Shown here piece after piece: positions 44,414 through 57,892 of a DNA stretch of 64,000 nt. Both the position numbers and the translations under genes were made by a program. Below the pieces are notes generated by a model. That model searched no databases. It was not told where the DNA came from and was given only the letters and a program-made list of their open reading frames with translations. Each line of letters begins with the position of its first letter. Position 1 is the first letter of the stretch. Origin of the DNA: Russula earlei (lineage: Eukaryota > Basidiomycota > Agaricomycetes > Russulales > Russulaceae); NCBI GenBank assembly GCA_025769875.1, contig JAGFNK010000109.1:1-64000 (forward strand), in the 5' to 3' direction.

Positions 44414-47400
44414 CTAACCCTGCCATGTAGTTTGGACAGGCACCCTTGTTCAGACAGTCACACATGTCACAGGCTTGTTTGTAACTCCGCCAAGCCAAGA
44501 TGTAACCCCGCTTGGCAATTGCTAAATGCATGAAATGCATGCTACTCAGTTGTACCAAGTGTATATACATTAGATACAGATATATCAATTAGATGGCCTT
44601 TAAGTGTGATATCAATCAAAATGAGTGACTTTGTAAAGTTATGAGGAAGTGTTTTAATGACTACTGATTAGAATCAAGATTTGGAACTGGCCCGGGAAGA
44701 TGTGGCCTGGGAAGATGTGGCCTGGGTTGATAAGACACATATGTGGGGTACTGATGGGTGTATTTGAGCCGAATGCCATATGAAATTGAGGCTGTATTTG
44801 CATCAGCAGGTTGTAAATGAGTTGGGGAGGGTTCCACACAAGATTCTTTGTCTGATGGTGCCTTAGTGATGCTTGTGTCACAAGTGGTGTGATGTGATGA
44901 TCGAGTGAATAACCCAGAAAACCATGGATTGATCTGAAGATCTGGGTGTTGATCAAAGTGACCCTTGATGTGAGATAGTATTTCTGCATTTGTACCTTTA
45001 TCTGACAGCCCAAGAGCAAGGGCAAGTGCTCGGAGATCATCCTTCTTATAAGAAGCCAGCCATCCTTTAAATGATCGATTTGAAGCATCATGCACAACTT
45101 GAAGTTCATGTTGTGCCTGCTCAGCCTCTCGTTTCTGGTGCTTCTCAGCAGCAATGTGTTCACGTTCAGCTCTCTCAGCATCCTCCTTCTCAAATTCAGC
45201 ATGGAGTCCTCTTGATGTTACAAAGCATGCCTTGATCTTTGTCGATCCACGCAGCTTCCTTTTCTGTACATTGTCCAGCTGCACCCTGACAAACTGCAGC
45301 TCTCAGTTGATTGAGGTGCAGTGTGCATTTGCTGCACTAAGCTGGGAGATGGTATGACCAAGGGCTTGCTGGGTGTTGAGGAGCTGTGTCCAGACCAGCC
45401 TTATTTTTGTTAAGAGATCCTTGTGAGATAGTGATCTATCTTCATCAAATGAGATGATTTTTGGAGTTATCAGTGCTTTGATCGCAAGATCAGCTGTTGT
45501 AGAGCGTGTTATATGATGTGCTTCTGACTCCAGATTGGCTAAGGCGATCATGAATCCAGAAGCAGCATCTCTAGGCTCCACATCTGTCGCTTCAACTGGC
45601 AGATCAGATTGTGGAGGATCATCAGCTGATTCCACAAGATCTGGATCCAATGCGTTCATATCTTGGTCACTGTCACCAGGATCAGAGTAATCTGAGTCCA
45701 ATCTTGGGCACCAATCATTATCTGAGGGATCTATTGGGTCGGATGAGGGGAATTTGGATGGGAATGATGCGGGTACATGTGAGATTGTGGATGAGGCTTG
45801 ACTCGGAGCAAAATCTTCCTCAGTGAAGACTGCATGGTTGACAGGGTAGAGGCCAGTTGCTCTAAATGCTGAAGCAATGAGATCTTTGGTGAAGGCACCC
45901 CTAGTACCATGGATATATGCAGGAATCACTGTAAACCAATTGATCAGAATTCCACGCCTGGCATAATCAGCACAAGTGTCCTGCCATTTGCGATCAACAG
46001 ATGCAAAGATCTTCACATCTAATGGCTGGCATTTATGTGTGGTCTTGGCAGGAAAGCAGAATATGATTATTTCAATGTTTTCCTGGTCAAGATGTTCATA
46101 GATCATCTGCTTTATTTGGGGCATTTCATGTGTATGATGTCCATCCATTGTGAGGACAATGGGCTTTGTATTGTCCACTTGATGTGCCTTTGCATATGGG
46201 ATAAAGACCTGGCGGATCCAATTTTCACAATTGAAGGCATCAGTCCATCCTGATTTGGACACATAGAGACTTGATTGATCATCAGAAACTAATACACATG
46301 ACCAACTGATAAGGCACATACCTGCCCCACTCATCATCCCAAAGATAGTGTCTCATGTCAGGCATGCAGCCATCTTGGAGACAGAATGATGGTGGAACCA
46401 CCTCTCCAGCAGCTGAAACACATTCAATAACTGTAACCAGCTCCAGATTATTGCTCTGGAGGTGATATTTAGTCCGCTGGCTCTTGAGATAGTAGTACTT
46501 CCTTCCACTCTTTTTTCAACCACCTCCCATTTGTATCCCCTTCTCATCCATATTCCAGATGTGTTCTGGGGGGATCCCACTAGGGAAACTTGCATGGAGC
46601 CCTTCTAGCTTCTTGAAGTAGTCGCCAATGACTGTTTTATTGAAGTTCTTGGCGCGTTTTGGATCAAGTTGTACAGGCTTTGCAGAGCACAGATCTGGAT
46701 GTCGTTTGGCTAGGTTTCTGTGCCATCTCTTTAACACATTCTTGTCCAAGATCACAGAAGCCTCTGCTTGGATCTCCTTTGCAGTATAAGGCGCACCCAT
46801 TGATGCTCATTGCTTGACCCAATGGATAAGTGCTGCTTCTTGTGGAGCATCAAGCAGTTGCCTTTTGGCAGCTCCTTCAGCATAACTTGCATGGCAGCCC
46901 TTAGCACGATCTGTCAGAGTTGAGAGTGGGATCTAGGTTGCCTGTTAAGTAGAAGTGATGTGAATGTTCCAGTGCAACTTACTCCTGTGTCCCTTGCAGC
47001 AGCTCTAAATGATTTATATCTCCCTGAGTTGATGCTTTGGATCACTGCTTGAATGTTATTTTCATAGTTTGGGTCATTTGTATGCTTATCTTGCTGGTGT
47101 GTTGTTTTCTGTCTCACAGGTGGCATGGTTTAACAGTCAACAGAGATGCAACATGATATGTGAACTCCATTCAGCGCTAGTGCACTAGCATGTTGTGTCA
47201 CGTTGTGCTACTATAAACGCGTACAGTATGTGTGCTGCTATAGATAACATGTCATTAAGTAATTGGTCATTTCCTTTTATGTCTATAGCTTGCCGTGATC
47301 ACCAGATCCATATCTAACCTATTTTGGAACCATAGAAACTCTGATGTGGCATTGGACGGCAGGCATGACCGACTGCTATTTTTTTGATCTCAACGAACCA

Positions 47401-47551
47401 CAAAGGCTTTCAGCAAAAAAATATATTGGATACATTAAGATACAGTATAGTAAGTGCTATGAGAAGTTTTATGCTGATTGAGCTTGAATCGAGGGAGAGA
47501 TCTCAAGTGTCCGAACAAGGGTACCCAGTCCAAACTACATGGCAGGGTTAG
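44414..47551 (-). mobile_element. pogo/Fot1-type DNA transposon, 3.1 kb, decayed
   Basis: Terminal inverted repeats of about 45 bp begin CTAACCCTGCCATGTAGTTT and are imperfect only after position 24. They are flanked by TA on both sides (44,412-44,413 and 47,552-47,553), the Tc1/mariner-pogo target duplication. The reverse strand carries a transposase with helix-turn-helix, CENP-B-like and DDE domains. A related lone inverted repeat lies at 11,388. Confidence 0.9.
44661..47126 (-). pseudogene. pogo-type transposase with four C-to-T stops
   Basis: Start MPPVRQKTTHQQ at 47,126 with a psq-type helix (AVIQSINSGRYKSFRAAARD). An intron (donor GTAAGT, acceptor AACAG) leads to STLTDRAKG. The CENP-B HTH region follows (YTAKEIQAEASVILDKN, RWHRNLAKRHPDL), then the DDE core: WNMDEKG, IVLTMDGHHTHE, and CQPLDVKIFASVDRKW with the third Asp. 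A 53-nt intron ending CAAG precedes LYVSKSGWTDAFNCENW. The C-terminal tail is long and helical (AERAEREHIAAEKHQKREAE). Stops are TAG (CAG origin) after the first intron, TGA after WVKQ, TGA after QMGGG and TGA after CTSIN. All are single C-to-T changes; catalytic residues are otherwise intact. Confidence 0.85.
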
Positions 47552-47553
47552 TA

Positions 47554-48607
47554 TAACAAAGTAATGTACCTCAGTATTGTGCACATAAGCAATCACTGAG
47601 GAAAGATGAACCAATCACAGTGGATCATCAGCCATGCTATCTATGAGATGAGATGTAAATTTTCTTAATCACTAAGTAGTATCACATCATAAAATATATC
47701 AATCAAAGAGTTCTCTCAATTTGCCTTTGCATGCATGTAATCAACATTAGTCACCTGTGATCTTATCTCAATCACATGTGCAGTCATATGTGGATGATCA
47801 CAACAGTTGTTATATTTACTGGCAATGACAAGCTATTTTATAGGTTTTACATGTATGTTACTTAGGAGATAAAATAGGAGAAAATGGTTTTTTAGACGTT
47901 TTGGAGTTGGGAGTGGAAGTAAATTAAGAACAGAATCACATAGTAAGGAGACCTTGGACATTGACAGAAATAATGCATTGCCTGTCTGTCTAGCTGATGT
48001 GCTTGCTCCAGTTTTGGTGCATGCATGCAATTGAGTCACATGTTTGCATTTTTCTTGGATACAGGAGAGCTGGAACTGATATGGAATGAAACTTGTCTTC
48101 ATAATTTTTGGACATTTTTGATTTCAATCTGAATCAAACAAAACAGAAAAAGGATCAAAAGCAATGTATTCTCCCCAGAGGGGAATGCAAAAAATTGAGG
48201 GATCAAATGATCCTGGGGACACACTGTGTTGCTTTTGTGCTCCTCCACATGCACCCCTGGCAGCCTGAAACTGCCACAACTATACAGGTTTGGCCTTGCA
48301 GGTGTTTGAGTATTATTGGGACCCCATGTGTACAGACACACTCAAAGCGTTGGCCTCTCATCTAACTCCGTTATGAGTTTGCTATGTTCTATGATTCTCA
48401 GCACTCCAATCATTGATGCCTCCAGGCCCTGATTTTCTGATAATCAAAATTTTCTATTCGAGGGGAAGTTCGTTAGATAAGCACCTTCCAAGTGGAGGCA
48501 GCTCGGGAACCCCAAATCAATCGAGCAACCGTTCACGTTAATATCCCTTTGACTTTTTCTCTACTCCAGCTCCTTGTCAACTCCCTACCCTGCGTCGAGT
48601 CGCAATA
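47554..48607. other. Intergenic, no gene seen
   Basis: AT-rich, transposon-like composition to about 48,450, then CpG rises before PHO88. Frames such as 47,833-48,102 (reverse) and 48,108-48,365 (forward) lack domains and splice signals. Confidence 0.45.
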
Positions 48608-49525
48608 ATGAATTCGCCGATGCAAAGCCTCGCTATCTCTCTCGGCGTTATGCAAGGTACTTGACCTCCATCTATCATCCTGTTCCATCTAACCTTGCAT
48701 ACGTGTCATGTGCTAGTCGCCCGTAAAGTGCCTTTTGACAATCCTCAGGTGCTTGACTATGTCCGAATAGCCTATGTTGCGAGCCAGGCCATCGCCCTTC
48801 TCGTGTATTACTATACCTCATCCAAAGTTCGTCTCCATTCTCTTCCACGGTTCGTGCATTTCTCACCTGTATCAGATCAAGGGTACAAACGACCAGACCA
48901 TGCTCAAGTATGGTGTGTATTGGCCCATCTTCGTGGCGAATATGTCGTTTCTGATGCACTGACCTCGCCTTGTCCAGTCGAGTCGCCCAATCCACTCGTG
49001 TGTTGAGGTCTAATTGCCATCCTCTCGAACACTCTTGTTAACTGACGTATGTCTGGTTCTACCAGGCGCAAGAGCCCGGAAAGCTCGTCACAACCACAGT
49101 TCGCGATTATGACCTTGCAGAGACATCCAAACTTGTGCGTGTTCGCGGCCATTTGTCCAACTTTGCTGACCGATTCTCGCTCCTCTGTTCCACAGATCAA
49201 AGGCGTTTACACCTCTGTTGCGATGATGGTTTTCCTCCATCTATACCTCAAATATTCCCAGCCGCTCTTTGTGCAAGCCATCATGGCCTTCAAGTCACTC
49301 TACGAGGCCAAGGTTGTCAAGATCCACGTACTTGGCCAGAAGGCTGACGGGGACCTCAAACGGCCTTTCAAAAGTGGTCCTGGGCTCTTCGGTGGTACGT
49401 ACCCCTTCCCTCGCCGCTGATATGCATCATCTGATGGCATAATCCGTACAGCCTCTGCCGACCCTCAGACAGACAAGGCTGCCATCGAAGAGGCTGAAAA
49501 GCGCCTCGGCGCCAAGGAGGAATAA
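48608..49525 (+). CDS. PHO88: PHO88/SND3 endoplasmic-reticulum protein
   Basis: Seven exons (48,608-48,656; 48,717-48,826; 48,876-48,912; 48,978-48,997; 49,066-49,134; 49,196-49,394; 49,452-49,525) total 185 residues, the usual length. Motifs: SLAISLGVMQVARKVPFDNP; LDYVRIAYVASQAIALLVYY (first membrane segment); KLVTTTVRDYDLAETSKL; VYTSVAMMVFLHLYLKYSQP (second segment); FKSLYEAKVVKIHVLG; and the C-terminal ADPQTDKAAIEEAEKRLG. In yeast Pho88/Snd3 acts in SRP-independent targeting of membrane proteins to the ER and was first linked to phosphate uptake. One exon is only 20 nt. The 3' UTR leads to a reverse-strand tRNA gene. Confidence 0.93.
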
Positions 49526-49739
49526 TAGATTGACCCGGGGAAGGGGGGCAAGATATATATCTACGTATATATTCGTACCGCACAAACCTGTTCTCCGTGA
49601 TGCGCCAATATGGAGGATGTGTGCACATTCCTTGTAGAGAAGACATCTGGTGATTGTCCGAATGTCCACAATCTCTGTTGCGGCATCCCCGACGCCGACG
49701 TGGATGTGTCATGCCTTCTAAGTATCGAGAAAAAATCAT

Positions 49740-49811
49740 TTCGGATACGGGGAATCGAACCCCGAGCTGCCGCGTGAGAGGCGGCAATGTTAGCCGTTAC
49801 ACCATATCCGA
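49740..49811 (-). tRNA. tRNA-Glu (anticodon CTC)
   Basis: 72 nt with discriminator A, no intron. The acceptor stem TCGGATA/TATCCGA is fully paired. The anticodon arm GCCGC-CTCTCAC-GCGGC gives anticodon CTC. The T arm is CGGGG-TTCGATT-CCCCG, and the D arm is in TGGTGTAACGGCTAACA. It lies between PHO88 and the 117-aa gene on the opposite strand. Confidence 0.96.
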
Positions 49812-50092
49812 TTGTAAGAGTTTGCTGGTTACTCCAATATGTGAAACTTTGGGTGAGCCGTACGAACTTGCCTTGTTCCTACATTTCCTATCAACGAACA
49901 GCAGACAAGTCGATCATGTGGCCATCTGGAGGATCGATGAAATTCATATGCGAGCGGGGAGCTGCATCATCCAAATACCTCCATCACCTTGACAATGGGT
50001 GAAGAATACTCAAGCTCTGGTTTCCAGGGTTCTCTTCTCATCCCTTGTGCGTGGGTGCTTACACCATCCCCTGTGGCCGCGAAATACTCACC

Positions 50093-50506
50093 ATGTGGAC
50101 AGCTATCACCGACATCCTCACATCGCGTGAGCGAGAGACCTATCCTCCGACATCAGACTATGCCACAAAGAACTACCCTCCACCCGGTGACAGTATGTAC
50201 AATACTTACCCTGCTAGCCACCCTTGTGCTGATTGAGGTTTTTGTCCTACAGCAACCTCTTCGGGTGGGAGACGAACCGGCCCCGTAACTCAGCCAGACA
50301 GCGGGCTGGCTAACCAGCACTCGATCGGAGGCAGCAGCGGTGCTGATACCCGCGGGCAGCTGCGCGACCTTCAACAGGGCCTTGACCCGTCAGGCGAGAG
50401 CCTCGAGACACGCAAGGAGGCGGCCGAGGCACTCGCGGCTCGCTACCGCGCCTCACTGGAGCAGTTGCACGAGGCGGGCGACAGTGGTGTCAAATTTGGT
50501 GCATAA
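50093..50506 (+). CDS. Hypothetical 117-aa protein
   Basis: Two exons (50,093-50,192 and 50,253-50,506) join across a 60-nt intron with donor GTATGT and acceptor CTACAG; total 118 codons including the stop. The protein starts MWTAITDILTSRERETYPPT, has a Ser/Gly/Arg-rich middle (TTSSGGRRTGPVTQPDSG), and ends with a charged helix (RDLQQGLDPSGESLETRKEA, then ALAARYRASLEQLHEAGDSG). No signal peptide or membrane segment. I do not recognise the family. The ATG has a good context (CTCACCATGT). An upstream start with a further intron cannot be excluded. Confidence 0.55.
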
Positions 50507-50704
50507 ACTATGTTTTTTTTTTTCTTCCTCTGGATTTGTATGGTCGAACGAAAGGGCGGGTTGAGGCTGGAGTGAACATTATATCGTATTTTATTTTACG
50601 GGAGGAAGTGGGCGGGCCGACCAGATCCGTCTACTTGTACTCCTCTTCAGGGCTCGTCGCCCTCGTTCCCTGCCCTTCCTCTCAAAATCTCAATCCCCGC
50701 CGCC

Positions 50705-52862
<2,158 letters not shown>

Positions 52863-53130
52863 GATGATGGAGGAGAGATATCGGAGTGATTGATTTGTGT
52901 ATTCTACTTGTTGTTGTACAAACAAGCGTAAACTGAGCTGGCCTTGATGATGATCGAGCGAGCGAGCGAGCAAGCCTGGTCAAGTCCAAGTCAAACTCAC
53001 TCAGCTCTCCCTTTCTCCTTCTAACCCCCTTTCTCCTTTTCTTGTCTTCCTTTCTTCCATCTCACATCATCAGATATCACCCCCAATCCTCCCCCCCACC
53101 CCCTTTTTTTTTCATCACCTCGTCTTACGC

Positions 53131-56100
53131 ATGCGTGAGTCCAACTTCACCTTCCCAGCCCAGAATAGGGCTGCAGTATGTATCTCATCCCAACTTTATG
53201 ATCGACGAGGTGCGCCCGTATCTTTTCACTTTCCTACACCCAGCCTTCAAATATCAACTCTAGCCCTCGACACAAACTCCCCACTCCCGCTATTCAACTC
53301 CCTCACCCATCTCACCTATCTCACCTCGACCTCCCCTCGAATACGAGAGATCATGGTCATGGATGGCGGCCTCGAGCGTCTCGTGCGCATGCTGCACGAC
53401 TTTTGCATCTCCCCGCCCTCTCCAGAGAACCCCGCCCTCCTCTATGGCCTCTTGCCCCCGAACTACCATCCTCCCAAACCCGTCCCTACCCTGATCCCAA
53501 AAACTTTCGACAAGCACGCCGCCTACCGTTTCTCTCTCGCCTTTCAATGCATCGTCAACATTGGTGTCCGCGGCAGCGAGCTGATCCGCAGCCGAGTAGT
53601 GCAAGCGGGCACCCTCGATGTCGTCGGGTGCATCCTCGAGTCCTGGCTCGCTAGCAAAGGGTTTGCCGTCGGCCCAAGCTCCAGCGCGACGGGCATGCCA
53701 CGGGAGACTCGCGAACAAAGAGCCGCGCGGAAGCAGGCCCAGGCAGAGTTGCGTGCTCGCCAGCAGGCCGCGCGTGATTTCGAGCAGCGGCAAGACTTTT
53801 TACATGGCTCTATCCAAACCATCCGTGGGAGAAGTCGCGCGAGTGAATTGACGATCCGTGCTGCTGCTGCTGCAGAGGTAGTGTGTCATCCTGCTGTCGG
53901 ATGACTGACGAAGCAATGTCTGACTAATCCTTCTCCTCATCTCCCAGGAGGACGAGCGGATGGACACCTCTCTAGACTCGGCTGCCTTATCAGACGACTC
54001 GAATGCCACGCAGGCCGACATTTCAGGTGTTGACTCCCCCGTCCCTACGTTCGATGCCGCATCAGCGGCTGCCGGCAGCGACCAAGACACAGCAACTTCC
54101 ACAGATACATCGAGGAATCAAACGCCAGCAGGATCAAACACTCCCACCGGGACCGTCGAAGTCCCAGGGCGAGACCGAAGCGGCACCATCATTGCGCGGC
54201 CCATCTGGGACACCGCCAACGCCCTTCGTCGAACTCTTCGCACACGTGATCGACAAGGCACCATCTCTGCGTCTACCTCCCGTGGTGCATCACGCCCAGA
54301 AACAGAGACCGAAGATGATGGTGATGGTGACCTTGACATGGACACCGCGCAGGATACCACCGATAATTCCCCGGAGCGGCCCCAGACATCGCCTCTTGCC
54401 CGACGTGCCGTTGCCATCGTCTCAGATATCCGAACAGATGCTGGTGCAGGCCCGTCTCTCGAGCTCAACTCGGATGCACACATCATCATCAACAGCGAGG
54501 CGGACGTACAAGGCGACGGCGTAGAAGATGGCATAGTCGCGCTGGAGCCGAACGACGACTTTGCTATGGGCGCCCCACCTGGTGCACCAGGTGCTATTGA
54601 AACAACCATGACCCTACGGCCTGCCGATAACAATGTCCGCCGCGTCCTTGGAGCTACGGACGTGACACCGCGTGCGGTGAACGTCGGTCTCCCTCGCGGC
54701 CGAGACAGCGACGATTCCCAGGAAGCAACAGTCCGACCGAACGCTCCCGTACAGCGCACTCTCCCACTTCCCGTGACGGCTGAAACTGTTCCGACTCCCG
54801 CTCGCCACCACCATCACCACCATCACCACCACCACGAGTCGGGATGTCCGCACCGTGACGAGGATGTCCTGGCTGCTCTCCAACTCCTCGCGTATCTCAG
54901 TAAATATCCTCACGTCCGTCAGGCGTTCTACCAGCCGCGCACCAGCTTCCACCCGGCGACTGCCACGTTGAAGCCACAGGCCACTCAGCAACAAATGATA
55001 CCGACGCCCGGACCATCGCGTGGGAAAGATGTGGTGACAAGCACCGGATTCTTAAAGGCCTTCGCTAGCCGCAACGGGAAGGAAAGGGCTCCCCCTACGG
55101 CGCCACCGGCATCGGTCCCCGTGTCATCCACAACGCCACGCCAAACGAATGTGTTCTCGCTCGTGGAACGATTCACGTTCCGACCGAGCACCCACGAATA
55201 TGATCTACCACACCCCCCTCCGACCTTGCCTCCAGAGATTCAATATTGGGCAGGCGTGATCATGCGTAATGCCTGTCGTAAAGACGATAGCAGAGGAGGA
55301 ATACGTCAGTGTGCTAACAGTGCGTGAACCTACTGATGTCCAACGGACAAACTTCGGCTGATACGTGTCTCACTTGGTGCTCAGTGTTATGCGGACGGTG
55401 GGAGGAGTACCCGCGGCAGTTTGCCAAATGCCGGCGTTGCCGAAAGGCAAAGTACTGTGGGAAAGAGTGTCAGAGTTCAGCGTGGAGTGAAGGCCATAGA
55501 TTCTGGTGCAGCGCTAAAGATGGGGAGGAAGACCCGGACAATGTCCCCGATAGCTCTCGTGCCAATGGCGGGAGTAGCGGCGGCAGTGTGCGGCGGCGAG
55601 AGCGTTTGATCGCGACGACGGAGATCACTGACGCAGCGATCCGCGCAACCGCGACTGCAACTGGAATGGCGTTCCGTCCCATTGAGGGCGCCCGCCCACC
55701 TGAAGGTCCCGGATGGGGCCGCGCTTTCTACGAGCCGTCACCGTTCGATATGAGTCCTGGCCCCGCACGGCGCGCGGTCGTTCACGTTGGACAGGAGGCG
55801 GCAGCGGCAATGGGCATCGCACCTGGGATAGGCAGACGACGTGCGGAGACGATGCCAGGGGGAATGATACCTGTCATTGATGCACCTGGACCACCTGTGT
55901 CTGCCCCAACAAATCTATCACGCCCCGCCCCCTCTCCACCAACTGTGCCTGCGCCTGCGCCTTCACCAGTCCTCATTCCCGAACTTGGCCACATCTTCCA
56001 GGACGGCAGCCCTGGGATGATGTCTATGTCAGCACCTAATGCCCCTAGCGTCCGTGTCGATCTGTCGATGATCGCGGGTCCATCCCGCGTTGTAGGAAAT

Positions 56101-56166
56101 GATGACGATGACGGTGCTGTGTTTGGGTTCGCGACGGGAGAAGAGATCGCAATGGACTTGGACTAG
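53131..56166 (+). CDS. MUB1: MYND-type zinc finger protein, samB/MUB1 family
   Basis: Four exons (53,131-53,209; 53,264-53,877; 53,948-55,319; 55,385-56,166) give 948 residues. The conserved N-terminus is MRESNFTFPAQNRAAVCISS, then SPLPLFNSLTHLTYLTSTSP and MDGGLERLVRMLHDFC. It continues with an armadillo-like region (SLAFQCIVNIGVRGSELIRS). A long disordered middle carries a run of ten His (near 54,805-54,835). The MYND finger near 55,385-55,505 has CGRW, CRRCRKAKYCGKECQSSAW and HRFWC. In yeast Mub1 partners the ubiquitin ligase Ubr2 to degrade Rpn4; Aspergillus SamB affects morphogenesis. The C-terminal tail is Pro/Gly-rich and may be poorly structured. Confidence 0.9.
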
Positions 56167-56577
56167 GTAGGACACGACGGGCGGAGGGAGCACTGATGAT
56201 TTCGAGGGCCGTGTCGTGTCGGTCGTCGTCGTTATCATTATAATCGTCGCTTGCTCTTTCGTCGTCCTCTCCCACTTTCTTCTACCGTATGTGATTCGCG
56301 TACCCTCCACCTTCTTGGCCGATTCATTCTGTCCTATCCCCCTTTCATCGCCGCCGTTCGCGCTCTATATGTATCCTGTACGCCTCACTTTCTTTTGTCG
56401 GTCATGCATCAATCCCTCCGACTCGCACTTGCCTGATGCAGTCTCGTTCCTTTTTTTTTTTTTTGTCAGCTACAACAACTCACAATTCCTTTCTTCTCTG
56501 CATCGGTTATCAATCTTTGTTTTCAGTGCACACACACACCCTTAAATAATGAGTCGAATTTACAATCCGCGAAGCTT

Positions 56578-57747
56578 ATGTCACGCGCGGGTGCGGGTTG
56601 ACCGTGAATTGCGACGACCATAACAACCAATGGGCAGCACTAATACCGGGGTGCGTAAAAACCCTCAAGCCCCAATCTGTATGGACCCGACATATGAATT
56701 GTCTCTACTGCAGCCCGGCAAGGACCACGTACAAGCGCGAACCCATTCACGCCCGAATTTGTCAAGGGCCATCTGGTGGCCGGTAACAACAGGTCGCAGG
56801 TACGCGCACAGGCGCTGTACGACGAGCGCGTGCGCCGACGGCAGCTCGTCCTTGCTGAGCGACGGGGGAGTCAGGCGCGTGGGGAGTTGCCAGGGGCGGG
56901 TGCGCGGCGGAAGCGGATGGAAGGGGAAGCGGATCGTGCGAGGGCGAGGGCGAAGGGGGAAAAGATGAAGATGGGCCGGAGGGAGGCAGCTGAGAAGGGT
57001 GTGTGGCGTCTTCGGAAGGAAGAGGCGAGGTGGGTGGTGCGTTTACTGGTCGTCGAGACCCGCACTCTTGAGCCTCTCTCAGGTGGGATGCGTTCGTCCC
57101 GCTGCATCGATTGTGGCTCGGGTACATGTCCGAGCTGCTTGGACTGGCAGCGGACCCCGGAGAGGGTTCTTCCGTGGAGGCTGCGATGCCTCACGCGGCA
57201 GACGTGCATCCCCGGCTCGTAAAGGCCGATTTTCACGGGTCGATCATGACGGGTGGGTTGTCGTCGCTCGCTTTTCGCGTTTCTCAGTTGCCGCTGGCTG
57301 ACGACGCACGGAACGTAGCTCTAAAAGTGCGCAAGAGCAAGAACCCGGGGTTGGTCAGACTTTCGGGAATCGTGGTTCAAGAGACGGAGAATACGTTCAA
57401 GGTGGTGACCAAGGGGGATAAGTTGAAAGGTGCGTGGGCCCATCTGATCAACACGATCATCCCATCATTCCACCATCATTTCGACCTTAACTCCCCGCCT
57501 CTCAGTCATACCTAAGCAAGGGTCCATCTTCGTGTTCGCCGTCCCTCTGTATAGCACGGGATCCTCCGTTGTCGGCGCTACACCTGCCGACGGCGCAGGG
57601 ACAGGTTCGGGCGAGGTTGGTCAAGGGTGGACCGTGCTGGATGGCCCGCACGTTGAAATTGAGCTGTACGGTAACCAGTTCTGTTTCCGTGCCGCGGATC
57701 GGGCAGGACGAAAGTTCAAGCACAAGGAGACCATCGAGCTGTTCTGA
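56578..57747 (+). CDS. POP4: RNase P/MRP protein subunit POP4 (Rpp29)
   Basis: Exons 56,714-57,029; 57,083-57,252; 57,319-57,429; 57,506-57,747, with a tentative 13-nt first exon 56,578-56,590 (MSRA), give 283 residues in frame. Motifs: FTPEFVKGHLVAGNNRSQVR; YDERVRRRQLVLAERRG; a Lys/Arg helix (KMGRREAAEKGVWRLRKEEA); WLGYMSELLGLA; then the Rpp29 Sm-like barrel: LVKADFHGSIMT, RLSGIVVQETENTFKVVTKG, SIFVFAVPLYSTG and the end FKHKETIELF. It binds the catalytic RNA in tRNA 5' processing. A Gly/Thr-rich insert (GATPADGAGTGSGEVGQG) lengthens the barrel. The first exon is the weakest part. Confidence 0.88.
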
Positions 57748-57892
57748 TGGTAGATGTGGATGGGCGCTGTGCAGTGTAGAGATGATGAATAAACGAATGA
57801 CCCGGATTAAATAAACGAATGAGTGCGGGGATGACACCGTCATCGATCCCCCTCCTCCTCCTCTCCTCTCCTCCCTCTCTCCCCACACCACC

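Noticed and set aside
54118..54759. 213-codon reverse frame
   Set aside because: Antisense shadow of the MYND protein exon with biased codon composition.
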